Origin: Corynebacterium frankenforstense DSM 45800
GTDB lineage: Bacteria > Actinomycetota > Actinomycetes > Mycobacteriales > Mycobacteriaceae
Length of the DNA stretch: 64,000 nucleotides
Direction of reading: 5' to 3'
Assembly: GCF_001941485.1 (NCBI RefSeq)
Contig: NZ_CP009247.1
Span: 930,001 to 994,000 of the forward strand
Numbering within the stretch: the first letter of the stretch is position 1; every line of letters starts with the position of its first letter. Shown here in pieces: positions 43,573 through 54,923 of this stretch. The translations under genes and the position numbers were made by a program. The notes beneath the pieces were generated by a model. It did no database searches. It was not told where the DNA came from and saw nothing but the letters and a program-made list of their open reading frames with translations.

Positions 43573-44865
43573 ATGACCGAAACCGGCAAGGCCCGCACCG
43601 CTGCAGAGATCCAGAAGGACTGGGACACCAACCCCCGCTGGGCGCAGGTGACCCGCGACTACACCGCCGAGCAGGTGGAGGCCCTCCAGGGCACCGTCGT
43701 CGAGGAGCACACCCTCGCCCGCCGCGGCGCCGAGATCCTCTGGGACGAGATCAACAAGGGCGACGGCCACTACATCAACGCCCTCGGTGCGCTGACCGGT
43801 AACCAGGCCGTCCAGCAGGTCCGCGCCGGCCTGCGCGCCGTGTACCTCTCCGGCTGGCAGGTCGCCGGCGACGCCAACCTGGCGGGCCACACCTACCCGG
43901 ACCAGTCGCTGTACCCGGCCAACTCCGTGCCGAACGTCGTCCGCCGCATCAACAACGCGCTGTCGCGTGCGGACCAGGTCGCCCGCCTCGAGGGCGACGA
44001 CTCCGTGGACAACTGGCTGCGCCCGATCGTCGCCGACGCCGAGGCCGGCTTCGGTGGCGCCCTGAACGTCTTCGAGCTGCAGAAGGCCATGATCAACGCC
44101 GGCGCCGCCGGCACCCACTGGGAGGACCAGCTGGCCTCCGAGAAGAAGTGCGGCCACCTGGGCGGCAAGGTCCTGATCCCGACCCAGCAGCACATCCGCA
44201 CCCTGAACTCGGCCCGCCTGGCCGCCGACGTCGAGAACACCCCGACCGTGATCGTCGCCCGCACCGACGCCGAGGCCGCCACCCTGCTGACCTCCGATGT
44301 CGACGAGCGCGACCACGAGTTCCTCACCGGTGAGCGTTCCGCCGAGGGCTACTACTACGTGAAGAACGGCATCGAGCCCTGCATCGCCCGCGCCAAGTCC
44401 TTCGCCCCCTACGCGGACATCATCTGGATGGAGACCGGCACCCCGGACCTGGGCCTGGCCAAGCAGTTCGCCGAGGCCGTCAAGGCCGAGTACCCGGACC
44501 AGCTCCTGGCCTACAACTGCTCGCCGTCCTTCAACTGGTCGAAGCACCTCTCCGAGGAGGACATCGCCCGCTTCCAGAAGGAGCTGGGCAAGATGGGCTT
44601 CGCCTTCCAGTTCATCACCCTGGCCGGCTTCCACGCCCTCAACTACGGCATGTTCGACCTGGCCTACGGCTACGCCCGCGACGGCATGACCTCCTTCGTC
44701 GACCTGCAGAACCGCGAGTTCAAGGCCGCCGAGGAGCGTGGCTTCACCGCCGTCAAGCACCAGCGCGAGGTCGGCGCCGGCTACTTCGACGCCGTGGCCA
44801 CCACCGTCGACCCGAACTCCTCGACCACCGCCCTGAAGGGCTCCACCGAGGAGGGCCAGTTCTAG
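43573..44865 (+). CDS. aceA: Isocitrate lyase
   Basis: A 430-residue isocitrate lyase splitting isocitrate into glyoxylate and succinate. The active-site motif KKCGHLGGK has Cys193; [11 protein letters not shown] and [11 protein letters not shown] are also typical. Length matches the short bacterial form. It works with malate synthase encoded divergently. A long GC-rich hairpin (44920-44962) ends the transcription unit. Confidence 0.97.
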   Translation: MTETGKARTAAEIQKDWDTNPRWAQVTRDYTAEQVEALQGTVVEEHTLARRGAEILWDEINKGDGHYINALGALTGNQAVQQVRAGLRAVYLSGWQVAGDANLAGHTYPDQSLYPANSVPNVVRRINNALSRADQVARLEGDDSVDNWLRPIVADAEAGFGGALNVFELQKAMINAGAAGTHWEDQLASEKKCGHLGGKVLIPTQQHIRTLNSARLAADVENTPTVIVARTDAEAATLLTSDVDERDHEFLTGERSAEGYYYVKNGIEPCIARAKSFAPYADIIWMETGTPDLGLAKQFAEAVKAEYPDQLLAYNCSPSFNWSKHLSEEDIARFQKELGKMGFAFQFITLAGFHALNYGMFDLAYGYARDGMTSFVDLQNREFKAAEERGFTAVKHQREVGAGYFDAVATTVDPNSSTTALKGSTEEGQF

Positions 44866-44919
44866 GATCCCCTGGAACCGCCGCCTGACCGGCCGCACGA
44901 CAGTGCGCCACCCGGCCTG

Positions 44920-44962
44920 AGGACCGGCCCGCCCCGCGAGATGCGGCAGGCGGGCCGGTCCT
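44920..44962 (+). terminator. Terminator hairpin after aceA
   Basis: A 14-bp stem (44920-44933 with 44949-44962) encloses a second small CCGC/GCGG hairpin. It ends in TT. Confidence 0.7.
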
Positions 44963-45032
44963 TCGCCGTTGGCGGGGTCCGTCCCCGAGACATCTGAATC
45001 ACCTGAAGCATCTGAAGTAGAGGAGCGTCACC

Positions 45033-45539
45033 ATGACCGAGAACATCACCTTCATCCCCACCGCCGACCTCGTCGACATCATCGGCGCCGAGGAGGTGCG
45101 CAGCTGCGACACCCAGTTCCGCCTCATCGGCGGGCGCAGGGAGTTCTGCGGGCGCATCACCACGGTGCGCTGCCACCAGGACAACGGCCTGGTCAAGAAG
45201 ATCCTCAACACCGACAACCCCGGCGGCGTCCTCGTCATCGACGGCGGGGGATCGCTGCACACCGCCCTGATCGGCGACATGATCGCCGCCGCCGGCCGCG
45301 ACCACGGCTGGGCCGGCGTGATCGCCCACGGCGCCTGCCGTGACTCCGCGGTCATCGCCGAGATGGACTTCGGCCTCAAGGCCCTGGGCACCAACCCGCG
45401 CAAGTCCGGCAAGACCGGTGAGGGCGAGAAGGACGTCACCGTCGGCTTCGGCGGCGTCGACTTCGTGCCCGGCCACTACCTCTACGCCGACGCCGACGGC
45501 ATCGTCGTCACCGAGGAGCCGGTCGAGCCGCAGGAGTAG
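45033..45539 (+). CDS. RraA-like protein (RNase E inhibitor / HMG aldolase family)
   Basis: A 168-residue protein of the RraA/MenG-like family. [15 protein letters not shown] (about residues 70-84), [12 protein letters not shown] (about 98-109) and a [20 protein letters not shown]-terminal stretch (fragments) are typical. Members are either RNase E activity regulators or 4-hydroxy-4-methyl-2-oxoglutarate/oxaloacetate aldolases; sequence alone does not decide. AGAGGAG lies 7 nt before ATG 45033. It is separated from aceA by a terminator. Confidence 0.85.
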   Translation: MTENITFIPTADLVDIIGAEEVRSCDTQFRLIGGRREFCGRITTVRCHQDNGLVKKILNTDNPGGVLVIDGGGSLHTALIGDMIAAAGRDHGWAGVIAHGACRDSAVIAEMDFGLKALGTNPRKSGKTGEGEKDVTVGFGGVDFVPGHYLYADADGIVVTEEPVEPQE

Positions 45540-45546
45540 GGGGCCG

Positions 45547-47154
45547 TCAGCCCCGTCCGTCGCCCTCTGCGGCCTCCCCGGATTCCGCGGCCTCCCGGGC
45601 CTCGGCGGCCTCGGCCGCGCGGACCTGCTCGGGGGTCGGCTCGTGGTCACCGCTCATGCCGACCTGCAGGTCCTCGTCCGGGATCACGTTGATGCGGCCC
45701 GAGTCGACCTTGTAGCGGTAGCCCAGGATCTCCGCGCGCAGCACGCGCGCGAGGAAGTAGAGGCCCAGCAGGTTCGGGATCGCCATCAGGAAGAACGAGG
45801 CGTCGGCGAAGGTGATCACCGCGTCGAGCGAGGCCGCCGCGCCGAGCACCGGGCCGATCAGCCAGACGGCCTTGAAGCCGCCGCGCACGGCCGGGCGGTC
45901 GCCCATCAGGTAGACCGCCGCCTGCTCGCCGTAGTAGCCGTAGGCCAGCACCGTGGAGAACCCGAAGAGGGCGACGGCCACGGAGAGCAGGTAGGGGAAC
46001 CAGGAGGCCACCGTGGCGAAGGCGGTGGCGGTCAGCTCCACGCCCTCGGCGTCGGCCCCGGCGCCCTCGTGGACGCCGGTGACCACGATCGCGGTGGCGG
46101 TGAGCATGCACACGAACACCGAGTCGATGAAGGGCTCCCACATCGCGACGTAGCCCTCGCTGGCCGGCTTCTTCGTCTTCGACGCCGCGTGGGCGTAGCC
46201 GGCGGTGCCCACACCCGCGGCGTTGGAGAACAGCGCGCGCTGGATGCCGATGACGGCCACGCCGACGACGCCGCCGGCCACGCCCTCACCGGTGAAGACG
46301 TTGCTGACCATCGCGGACAGCGCCGCCGGCACAGCCGAGATGTTCGCGCCGAGGACGGCCAGGACACTGACCAGGTACACCGCGGCCATCGCCGGGGTGA
46401 TCCGGCCGGTCCAGCGGCCCACGGAGGTCGCGCCGCCGACGAGCACCGAGCCCATCAGGACGGCGATGACCACGCCGAGGATCCAGTTGTGGTTCTGCAG
46501 CAGATCACTGCCCGAGCTGCTGGCGACGATCGCGGCGACCTGGTTGGACTGGAAGAGGTCCGCCCCGTAGAGGCCGAGGAGGGTGAACAGCGCGTAGAGC
46601 CAGGCCAGCGCCGCGCCCAGGCGCGGCCAGCCGATGTCGCGCAGGCCGTCGCGCAGGTAGTACATCGGCCCGCCGATGACCACGCCGTCCTCGCGGATGC
46701 CGCGGTACTTCACCGACAGGGTGGCCTCGGCCATCTTCACGCTCATGCCGACCAGCCCGAAGGCGGCGATCCACAGCGCGGAGCCCGGCCCGCCGACGGA
46801 GACCGCGACGGCCACGCCGGCGATATTGCCCAGGCCGACAGTGGAGGACAGCTCGGTGGCCAGCGCCTGGAAGCTGGAGATCTCGCCGGGGTCGGTCTTG
46901 GCGTTGAATCGGCCGTGGATGACCTGGAGTGAATGCTTGATGCCGGTGACCGGCTGGAACTTCAGCCACACCGTGAAGAAGACCGCCGCGACCATCAGCC
47001 ACAGCACGATCAGGGGGACCCCGCCGAAGACGGGGATCTCCGCGAAGACGATCGCGGAGAGGACGTCGGCCACCGGGCCGACGACTGACTCGACTAGCTC
47101 GTCAATATCTGGCATTTGAAAATCACCGGAAATAAATTCTGAGAATACGGTCAC
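45547..47154 (-). CDS. Alanine/glycine:cation symporter (AGCS family)
   Basis: A 535-residue sodium:alanine/glycine symporter with about 10-11 membrane segments. Family marks include GLGNIAGVAVAVSVGGPG and FWM-equivalent KMAEATLSVKYR, and QRALFSNAAGVGTAGYAHAA (fragments). The C-terminal 45 residues are an acidic Ala/Glu-rich tail. Start is uncertain: GTG 47154 gives the full frame, but ATG 47115 gives a more usual N-terminus. Upstream lies an ACGTTAACGT palindrome (about 47160). Confidence 0.88.
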   Translation of the reverse strand: MTVFSEFISGDFQMPDIDELVESVVGPVADVLSAIVFAEIPVFGGVPLIVLWLMVAAVFFTVWLKFQPVTGIKHSLQVIHGRFNAKTDPGEISSFQALATELSSTVGLGNIAGVAVAVSVGGPGSALWIAAFGLVGMSVKMAEATLSVKYRGIREDGVVIGGPMYYLRDGLRDIGWPRLGAALAWLYALFTLLGLYGADLFQSNQVAAIVASSSGSDLLQNHNWILGVVIAVLMGSVLVGGATSVGRWTGRITPAMAAVYLVSVLAVLGANISAVPAALSAMVSNVFTGEGVAGGVVGVAVIGIQRALFSNAAGVGTAGYAHAASKTKKPASEGYVAMWEPFIDSVFVCMLTATAIVVTGVHEGAGADAEGVELTATAFATVASWFPYLLSVAVALFGFSTVLAYGYYGEQAAVYLMGDRPAVRGGFKAVWLIGPVLGAAASLDAVITFADASFFLMAIPNLLGLYFLARVLRAEILGYRYKVDSGRINVIPDEDLQVGMSGDHEPTPEQVRAAEAAEAREAAESGEAAEGDGRG

Positions 47155-47313
47155 ATAAACGTTAACGTGTATGTCGCCCCGGGGCAGGGGCAGGGGGCCG
47201 TATCCGGGTATTTCCGGTGTGTCGGGGTGGGCCGGTGGCCGCCGCAGCGTCAGACGGGGGCGGTCATCTCCGGCGCGGTGGTGGGGCTCCGGTGTGGTGG
47301 CGGCAGGCCGGAA

Positions 47314-47847
47314 TCAGCTGGCGGGGGTGAGCACGACGTCGTCGGCCCAGTCGAGCTCGATGCCGCGGTCGGCCAGCCAGGCCATCGGGTCGTCGGAGTG
47401 GCGGGTGATGCCCTCGACGGCCTCCAGGGTGGTCGTGATCGCCTGCTCGGCCTCCTCGCAGGAGATGAAGCCGGCGGAGGTCGCGGCGGCGAGCTCGTCG
47501 ATGTCCTGGACGTCGACCGGGCGACCGGCCGTCGAGATCAGGTCGACGTAGAGGTCCCGGGTGGACCACACCCCGCCCTCGGCCTCGATGGCCGCGACGT
47601 CGAAGTAGTACTCCTGGTCGGCGGGCACGCCGGGGCGGAAGTGGAAGATGTTGGCGCGCAGGTTCAGCTCCGGCAGCAACCACGACTCCAGGTAGCCGAA
47701 CTTCGGGTGGTCCGCGCCGCGGGCCATGTAGAGGCCGAAGTCCGTGACCCGGTAGGTGTCCACCTCGCGGAGGAAGCCCTTCGGGTCGGTGTTCGTGCGC
47801 GAGTCCGTGTCGAAGGTCTCGCGCTTGACGGGGTGCAGGTCAGCCAT
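47314..47847 (-). CDS. DUF402-domain protein
   Basis: A 177-residue soluble protein resembling DUF402 members: ARGADHPKFGYLESWLLPELNLRANIFHF, then YYFDVAAIEAEGGVWSTRDLYVDLI and DIDELAAATSAGFIS (only parts quoted). Related proteins include nucleoside-phosphate phosphatases and an RNA-binding domain, so function is open. It begins 6 bp after the Rv1157c-like gene on the same strand, whose last codons carry its ribosome site (GGGAAAG), so the two form an operon. Confidence 0.75.
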   Translation of the reverse strand: MADLHPVKRETFDTDSRTNTDPKGFLREVDTYRVTDFGLYMARGADHPKFGYLESWLLPELNLRANIFHFRPGVPADQEYYFDVAAIEAEGGVWSTRDLYVDLISTAGRPVDVQDIDELAAATSAGFISCEEAEQAITTTLEAVEGITRHSDDPMAWLADRGIELDWADDVVLTPAS

Positions 47848-47853
47848 GATCGG

Positions 47854-48747
47854 TCACTTTCCCGGGAGGAACGCTGCGGTGGGCTGGAACGTGCAGGGGC
47901 CGTCGCCGGTGTGCACGGTCCCGTCGAGGACGGCGACGACCGGGCCCTCGCCGGTGTCCGCCACCCCGGAGACCGTCGCCGGCCCCTCAGGGTTGATGCC
48001 GTGGTTGTCCAGCGGGGTCACGCCGTGGGCCAGGGTGGCCAGGTTCGCCCAGCGCACCTGCATGCCGCCCTGTTCCGGTGCCGCCGGGGCGGTGCCCATT
48101 GCGGTGAAGAGGAACGTCGTTTGGCCCGCCGCCGCGCCCGGGGCGGGGATGTGCGCCGGGCCGCGCACGGCCAGCGCACTGCCGACGGAGTCGAGCTGAC
48201 CGCCGATGCAGTTGCCCGACACCGTGGGCCAGTAGAACTGCTTGAACGGCGGGGCGTCGGCCGGCATGGCCACCCCGCCGCTGCCCTCGCCGGCGAAGTA
48301 GGCGACCGCACTGAGTAGCACGTCGCGAACCTCCGGCGGGATCCACGGCTGGCGGGCGAACTCGCGGACCTGCTCCAGGATCTCCGGGCGGGGCCGGCCC
48401 AGCTCGTCGAGCGGGTTGGCGAACTGCAGGCCCGGACCGGAGGAGATGACCGGCAGCTCGACGCCGGCGGGGCCGGTGGGCAGCAGGTGCGCGGGGGCGG
48501 AGGAACCTGGCAGCGCCGGGGCCGGGGCGGAGGAGCCCGGCAGGGTCGGCAGGGCCTGCGCGGCGGGGGCGACCAGCCCGGCGCCCGCCACGGTGAGCGC
48601 GGCGACGGCGGCGAGCACGCCGCGGGAGGCCCGCGCGGCCCGGGGCAGGCGGGCGTGGCGGGCGCGGCCCGTGGTGCGGGGCGTGCGGCGTGCGGATGCG
48701 TTCGACGCGGTCAAACCTTCAGATCCTTCGACGGTCGGCGGAGTCAT
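47854..48747 (-). CDS. Secreted Ala/Pro-rich protein, Rv1157c-like
   Basis: A 297-residue predicted secreted protein. A long basic N-terminus precedes a hydrophobic core and a signal-peptidase-like site after AQA (about residue 65), then a Pro/Ala/Gly-rich linker with GSSAPAPALPGSSAPA. The mature domain has FYWPTVSGNCIGG and ends with two Cys that could form a disulfide. Placement beside typA matches the mycobacterial Rv1157c neighbourhood, and the Ala/Pro-rich secreted type agrees. Function is unknown. The annotated ATG may be too far upstream, given the long n-region. Confidence 0.7.
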   Translation of the reverse strand: MTPPTVEGSEGLTASNASARRTPRTTGRARHARLPRAARASRGVLAAVAALTVAGAGLVAPAAQALPTLPGSSAPAPALPGSSAPAHLLPTGPAGVELPVISSGPGLQFANPLDELGRPRPEILEQVREFARQPWIPPEVRDVLLSAVAYFAGEGSGGVAMPADAPPFKQFYWPTVSGNCIGGQLDSVGSALAVRGPAHIPAPGAAAGQTTFLFTAMGTAPAAPEQGGMQVRWANLATLAHGVTPLDNHGINPEGPATVSGVADTGEGPVVAVLDGTVHTGDGPCTFQPTAAFLPGK

Positions 48748-49026
48748 CCGGCTCTCGGCTGCGGCGCGTCTCGACGGGGGGAGAGGCCCCGGAAACGGGC
48801 CACAGCGACAACTCAGATAACAGCAGTAACTTCTCTAACAATATTCACATTTCCCGGCGAGTCAACCGTTCTCGCGGTCAAAAGTTCGCTAGCGGTGACC
48901 GCCTGTACCCCTACCGTCGCCCTCCCCGGGCGAGGCGTTACCCCGCAAAGGGCGGGAGAGTCGTCCCGGGAGGCGGGACCGGACGCCGGTCATGGCGCGC
49001 ACGGCGCCGTGCGCGCCGCGCGGGAG

Positions 49027-49043
49027 GGGACCGCCACGGGCGT
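49027..49043 (+). repeat. 17-bp element repeated at 56170-56186
   Basis: GGGACCGCCACGGGCGT occurs identically in the two spacers. In both it is followed within about 20 bp by a GGCGTCG motif. Confidence 0.6.
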
Positions 49044-49163
49044 TCCGCGCGGCGTCGGAAAGCGGCCGCGCAGCGGCCGGGGACGCACCCGCCGGAAGGG
49101 TCTCGGCGACGTCGAGCCGGCGGGGCGTCGGCAAGCGACATGCGTCAACGGGGCAAAGGGGAG

Positions 49164-49169
49164 TAGGGT
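49164..49169 (+). promoter_or_regulatory. Possible -10 box (TAGGGT) of typA
   Basis: TAGGGT would start a leader of about 45 nt that contains TAGGAG before GTG 49221. Confidence 0.35.
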
Positions 49170-49220
49170 ATCAAGCCGATCAAGTCCCCCTTTTCCAATT
49201 CTTTTAGGAGCACTCCGTCA

Positions 49221-51134
<1,914 letters not shown>

Positions 51135-51173
51135 GGGCCGCGGGCTGGCGCCCGCGCCCCGGAGATAAGGGCG

Positions 51174-51214
51174 GCGCCGGCGGGGGACAAGGCCCGCGCC
51201 GGCGGGGGACGAGG
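51174..51214 (+). repeat. Two direct 19-bp repeats after typA
   Basis: GCGCCGGCGGGGGACAAGG (51174-51192) and the same with one change (51196-51214). Confidence 0.7.
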
Positions 51215-51258
51215 TCGGTGTGGCCGGGGGAGCGGTCCGCCGCCCGGAAGTCGCAGTG

Positions 51259-51289
51259 AGGCGCGCGTCGGTGAATCCGACGCGCGCCT
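51259..51289 (+). terminator. Terminator hairpin after typA
   Basis: A 13-bp perfect stem (51259-51271 with 51277-51289) with a TGAAT loop and a T-containing tail (TCTCGTT). Confidence 0.75.
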
Positions 51290-51324
51290 TCTCGTTATGT
51301 CTGTGAAAGGGGGCATCGGGTTAA

Positions 51325-52998
51325 ATGGATGACGTGAACCGTCGACTCCTCAACCCCGCAGCCCGCCGCGCGAACCGCCGGGGGCGCGGGGCTCCCCGCG
51401 TCGCCGGGGCCCTGGGGGTCCTGGCCACGACGATGCTGCTCGCCTCCTGCGCCGCCTCGCCCGGCCCGGCGCCCATCGTCGAGGACGAGGAGACGACCAC
51501 CTCGACCACGCAGAAGGCCGACGAGAAGAAGAGCCCCGAGGACGCGCGGACCCGGGTCACCGTCGGCATCGACCCGCTGCGCGGCGGGGTCAACCCGCAC
51601 CTGCTGGCCGACACCTCGGCCATCGTCGACGCGATCGCCGGCCTCGTGCTGCCCTCCGCCTTCGACGACGGCGAGCTCAACACCGACCTCCTGCTCTCCG
51701 CCGAGGAGATCACCCCGGCCGCCGGCGCCGCGCAGACGGTGCGCTACGTCATCGCGCCGGCCGCCCAGTGGTCCGACGGCACCCCGGTCTCCGGCGGCGA
51801 CTTCGAGTACCTGTGGCGCGGGATCACCGCGACCCCCGGCGTGCTCGGCCGGGGTGCCTACGACACCGTCTCCGCGGTGCGCGTCACCGGCGGCGGGCGC
51901 ACCGTCGACGTCGACTTCTCCCGGCCCAACGCGCACTGGAAGGAGCTCTTCTCCGACCTGCTGCCCGCCCACCTGCTGCGCGGCCGGTCCTTCGACAAGG
52001 CGCTGGCCGAGGGGATCCCGGCCTCCGCCGGGCGCTACCTCATGCGCGACCTGGACCAGGCCCGCGGAACCGTCGAGCTGCAGCGCAACGACCGCTTCTG
52101 GGGCGAGGACCCCGCCGCGATCGACCTGGTGACCTTCCGCCCGGTCAGCGGCACCGCCGAGGCCAGCGACCAGCTGCGCACCGGCCAGGTCGCCTTCATG
52201 GACCTCACCCCGGCAGAGACGACCACCCAGGCCCTCGGCCTGGTCGCCGGCACCCAGACCGAGAAGAAGGCCACGGGCCGCCGGCTGAACCTGACGATGA
52301 ACACCGCCTCGCCGCTCTTGTCCGAGGCCGCGGTGCGCGGGGAGCTGGCCGCCCAGATCGACACCGCCACCGTCGCCCGCCTGACCGCCGGGCGCAGCGT
52401 CGACGTGCGCGTGCCCGAGAACCCGACCGGCCCGCGCGAGCCGGAGCGCCTGCGGGAGGCGGCCACCGCCGAGCGCCCCGTGCGCATCGGGGCCGACCCC
52501 GCCGACCGGCAGGCCTCGGCGGCCGCCCGCGTGATCGTGGACCTGCTGCGCGCCAAGGGCGTGCACGCCGAGGTCACCGCCACCGACATGGCGACCCTGA
52601 CCACCGACCGGCTCCCGGAGGGCACGGTCGACGCCGTCATCGCCTGGGGCGTGGAGAGCCCCGGCACCGCCACCGCGGCCGGCTACTACGGCTGCGGACG
52701 CGACCCGGAGGGCCCGCGCGGGAGTAACCTGTCCGGGTACTGCACCTCCTACACCCAGGAGATGCTCGACGAGGCGCTGGCCGGGGGCGTGGGCGGCGAG
52801 GAGCTGCGCGCGCGGCTGCGCTCGCTGGAGGAGCTCGAGCACCTGAGCGTGGGCCTCCTCGACGAGACGCGCCTGCAGGTCCTCGGCCACGGCATCACCG
52901 GGCCGGCCGCCGAGCTGGCGGACTGGCCCGCGGGCATCCCCACGGTGCCGGGCTGGCGCATCGACGAGACCGAGCCGACCACGGAGAGGCTGAACTGA
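51325..52998 (+). CDS. lpqW: ABC-type substrate-binding lipoprotein, LpqW-like
   Basis: A 557-residue lipoprotein of the family-5 solute-binding fold. A basic N-terminus, hydrophobic core and lipobox LLASC (Cys near residue 42) are visible, followed by an acidic Thr/Glu/Lys linker. Its location between typA and mshB matches mycobacterial LpqW, which modulates phosphatidylinositol mannoside/lipoarabinomannan synthesis rather than peptide uptake. No permease genes are adjacent, which agrees. ATG 51325 lacks a ribosome site; a TTAAAT box exactly 7 nt before the in-frame GTG 51334 suggests the true start may be there, three codons later. Confidence 0.82.
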   Translation: MDDVNRRLLNPAARRANRRGRGAPRVAGALGVLATTMLLASCAASPGPAPIVEDEETTTSTTQKADEKKSPEDARTRVTVGIDPLRGGVNPHLLADTSAIVDAIAGLVLPSAFDDGELNTDLLLSAEEITPAAGAAQTVRYVIAPAAQWSDGTPVSGGDFEYLWRGITATPGVLGRGAYDTVSAVRVTGGGRTVDVDFSRPNAHWKELFSDLLPAHLLRGRSFDKALAEGIPASAGRYLMRDLDQARGTVELQRNDRFWGEDPAAIDLVTFRPVSGTAEASDQLRTGQVAFMDLTPAETTTQALGLVAGTQTEKKATGRRLNLTMNTASPLLSEAAVRGELAAQIDTATVARLTAGRSVDVRVPENPTGPREPERLREAATAERPVRIGADPADRQASAAARVIVDLLRAKGVHAEVTATDMATLTTDRLPEGTVDAVIAWGVESPGTATAAGYYGCGRDPEGPRGSNLSGYCTSYTQEMLDEALAGGVGGEELRARLRSLEELEHLSVGLLDETRLQVLGHGITGPAAELADWPAGIPTVPGWRIDETEPTTERLN

Positions 52999-53003
52999 AG
53001 ACC

Positions 53004-53924
53004 ATGACGGTGAACGACCCGAACGCGAACGTGCGCGACCTGACCGGACTGCGGGTGGTGGCGGTCCACGCCCACCCGGACGACGAGACGATCACGATGG
53101 GCGGCACCCTGCACCAGCTGGCCGCCCGCGGTGCGGACTGCACCGTGGTCACCTGCACCCTCGGCGAGGAGGGCGAGGTCATCGGGCCGACCTGGCAGAA
53201 CCTCATCGCCGACGAGGCCGACCAGCTCGGCGGCTACCGCATCGCGGAACTTTCCGCGGCGCTGGCGGCGATCGGGGTGCACGGCGAGTTCCTCGGCGGC
53301 GCCGGCGCCTACCGCGACTCCGGCATGGCCGGCACGCCGTCGGCGGCCAACCCGCGGGCCTTCGTCAACGACGGCGGCCGCGCCGTCGACGACCTGGTCG
53401 CGATCCTCGAGCGCCTGCGCCCGCAGCTGGTGCTCACCTACGACCCCAACGGCGGCTACGGCCACCCGGACCACATCCACGCCCACGAGATCACCCACGC
53501 CGCCCTCGAGCGCGTCGAGGTCGACCGCCTGCTCTGGCACGTCACCCCGACCGGCGCGCAGGACGCCGGCCTGGCCGCCATCGCGGAGATCCCCGCCGGC
53601 TGGCGGCGCGCCGACGACGGCGAGCTGGCCGCCGTCTCCGACGACCAGGTCGACTGCTGCACCGAGCTCTCCGACGCCGATGTCGCCGCCAAGCTCGCCG
53701 GTTTCCGTGCGCACGCGACCCAGCTGCACGTCGCCGACGGCTCGGTCAGCCGCACCAACCCGGTCGCCGCCGCGGCGGACGTGAGCGACCACGACACCGT
53801 CGCGGCGGTGTACTGCCTGTCCAACCTCATCGCCCAGCCGGTGCTGCGCCGCGAGTACTTCCACCTCGCCGCCGGCGCCCCGGTCCCGGCCGGCGGTGGC
53901 CCGGCCGACGGGCTGCTGCCGTGA
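53004..53924 (+). CDS. mshB: Mycothiol biosynthesis deacetylase MshB
   Basis: A 306-residue zinc deacetylase that removes acetate from GlcNAc-inositol in mycothiol synthesis. Zinc ligands are His24 and Asp27 in AHPDDE, and His157 in GYGHPDHIHAHE (HPDH begins at His154). Length and motifs match MshB. It follows the lpqW-like gene by 5 bp and overlaps the next gene by 4 bp, giving one transcription unit. Confidence 0.92.
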   Translation: MTVNDPNANVRDLTGLRVVAVHAHPDDETITMGGTLHQLAARGADCTVVTCTLGEEGEVIGPTWQNLIADEADQLGGYRIAELSAALAAIGVHGEFLGGAGAYRDSGMAGTPSAANPRAFVNDGGRAVDDLVAILERLRPQLVLTYDPNGGYGHPDHIHAHEITHAALERVEVDRLLWHVTPTGAQDAGLAAIAEIPAGWRRADDGELAAVSDDQVDCCTELSDADVAAKLAGFRAHATQLHVADGSVSRTNPVAAAADVSDHDTVAAVYCLSNLIAQPVLRREYFHLAAGAPVPAGGGPADGLLP

Positions 53925-54445
53925 GCCCCGCGCGCGAGCGGCCGGGCGACGGCAGCGCGATTGACGACGTCGCGCACGGTGCCGTGGGCGCCCACGGCAC
54001 CGTCGGCGCCGACGGCGCGCACGACGCGGCGTCGGAAATCGAGGCGCAGACGCCGCGCCGACGCCTCATCCGCGACGACTTCTCGCGCGGGGAGGCCGTG
54101 GGCGGCATCTTCTGGCTCTGCCTGGGCGCGCTGGTCTCGGTGCTGCTCGAGGTCGTCTACCTCGACGCCTGGGTCACCCTCCCGGGCGGGGCCAGCCTGG
54201 CCGTGCCCTGGACCGTGGTGGTCGCGTTTCTATTCAACCTGGTGCTCTCGCGCACCGCGCTGCTGTGGACGCCGCGCACCTGGGCGGCCGGGATGCCGCT
54301 GTGGGTGTGGATCGGCGGGTTCGTGCTGCTCACATTCTGGGTGACCGTCACCGGCGACCAGCTCGTCGGCGCCAACGTGCGCAGCCTCGTGCTGCTGGGC
54401 GCCGGGGTGGCCGGCGGCGGTTGGCCCCTCGTGGCGGGGAAGTGA
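53921..54445 (+). CDS. Small membrane protein (Rv1171-position)
   Basis: A 174-residue protein starting at a GTG that overlaps the mshB stop. The first 45 residues are a Gly/Ala/His/Asp-rich low-complexity stretch whose DNA contains the dispersed GCGGCGTCGGAAAT motif and its inverse (54026-54056). Four membrane segments follow. Its position between mshB and the ferredoxin gene corresponds to Rv1171 in M. tuberculosis, also a small membrane protein of unknown role. The N-terminal part may be repeat-derived. Confidence 0.78.
   Translation: MSPARERPGDGSAIDDVAHGAVGAHGTVGADGAHDAASEIEAQTPRRRLIRDDFSRGEAVGGIFWLCLGALVSVLLEVVYLDAWVTLPGGASLAVPWTVVVAFLFNLVLSRTALLWTPRTWAAGMPLWVWIGGFVLLTFWVTVTGDQLVGANVRSLVLLGAGVAGGGWPLVAGK
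54026..54056 (+). repeat. Dispersed inverted repeat inside coding sequence
   Basis: GCGGCGTC (54026-54033) is inverted as GACGCCGC (54049-54056), with GGAAAT next to the left arm as in the spacer copies. It lies in the low-complexity N-terminus of the membrane protein. Confidence 0.5.
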
Positions 54446-54522
54446 CATACTGGGTTGGTCACGTCCACGTGATTTCCCGTTTTATTTCAGTTCCGTTTCT
54501 GTCCTGGAGTTCCCGATCACTG

Positions 54523-54846
54523 ATGACCTACATCATCGCCCAGCCCTGCGTTGACGTCATGGACCGCTCCTGCGTGGAGGAGTGCCCGGTCGACTGCATC
54601 TACGAGGGCAAGCGCAGCCTCTACATCCACCCCGACGAGTGCGTCGACTGCGGCGCCTGCGAACCGGCGTGCCCGACCGAGGCGATCTTCTACGAGGACG
54701 ACCTCCCCGACGAGTGGGAGGGCTACTACGACGCCAACGTCGCCTTCTTCGATGACCTCGGCTCGCCCGGCGGCGCGGCCGCCCTCGGCGCGCAAGACTT
54801 CGACCCGAAGTTCGTCGCCGACCTGCCGCCGCAGAACCAGGACTGA
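54523..54846 (+). CDS. fdxA: Seven-iron ferredoxin (3Fe-4S/4Fe-4S)
   Basis: A 107-residue ferredoxin. Cys9, Cys17 and Cys50 fit the [3Fe-4S] cluster, and Cys21 with Cys40, Cys43 and Cys46 the [4Fe-4S] cluster (motifs CVEECPVDC and [11 protein letters not shown]). It is the FdxC type found next to dapC in mycobacteria. ATG 54523 gives the family N-terminus [11 protein letters not shown]. It carries low-potential electrons in the cytoplasm; the partner is not identifiable here. Confidence 0.95.
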   Translation: MTYIIAQPCVDVMDRSCVEECPVDCIYEGKRSLYIHPDECVDCGACEPACPTEAIFYEDDLPDEWEGYYDANVAFFDDLGSPGGAAALGAQDFDPKFVADLPPQNQD

Positions 54847-54910
54847 GCCCGGCCCGCCGGTGACCCGGGCAGTCGGCCGAAGTGCTCTCCGGAGGCCGAC
54901 GGCGCGCGGG

Positions 54911-54916
54911 TAGAGT
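54911..54916 (+). promoter_or_regulatory. Leaderless-type -10 box (TAGAGT) of dapC
   Basis: TAGAGT ends 7 nt before ATG 54924. Confidence 0.5.
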
Positions 54917-54923
54917 AACCGGC

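Larger units (their letters stand above)
48748..49220. other. 473-bp divergent spacer before typA with repeat material
   Basis: An AT-richer patch (about 48810-48870) probably holds the promoter of the Rv1157c-like gene. From 48990 to 49140 it consists of GC-rich pieces with the dispersed motif (GCGCGGCGTCGGAAAGC near 49047 and GGGGCGTCGGCAAGC near 49123). GGGACCGCCACGGGCGT (49027-49043) recurs exactly at 56170-56186. No convincing gene. Confidence 0.5.
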
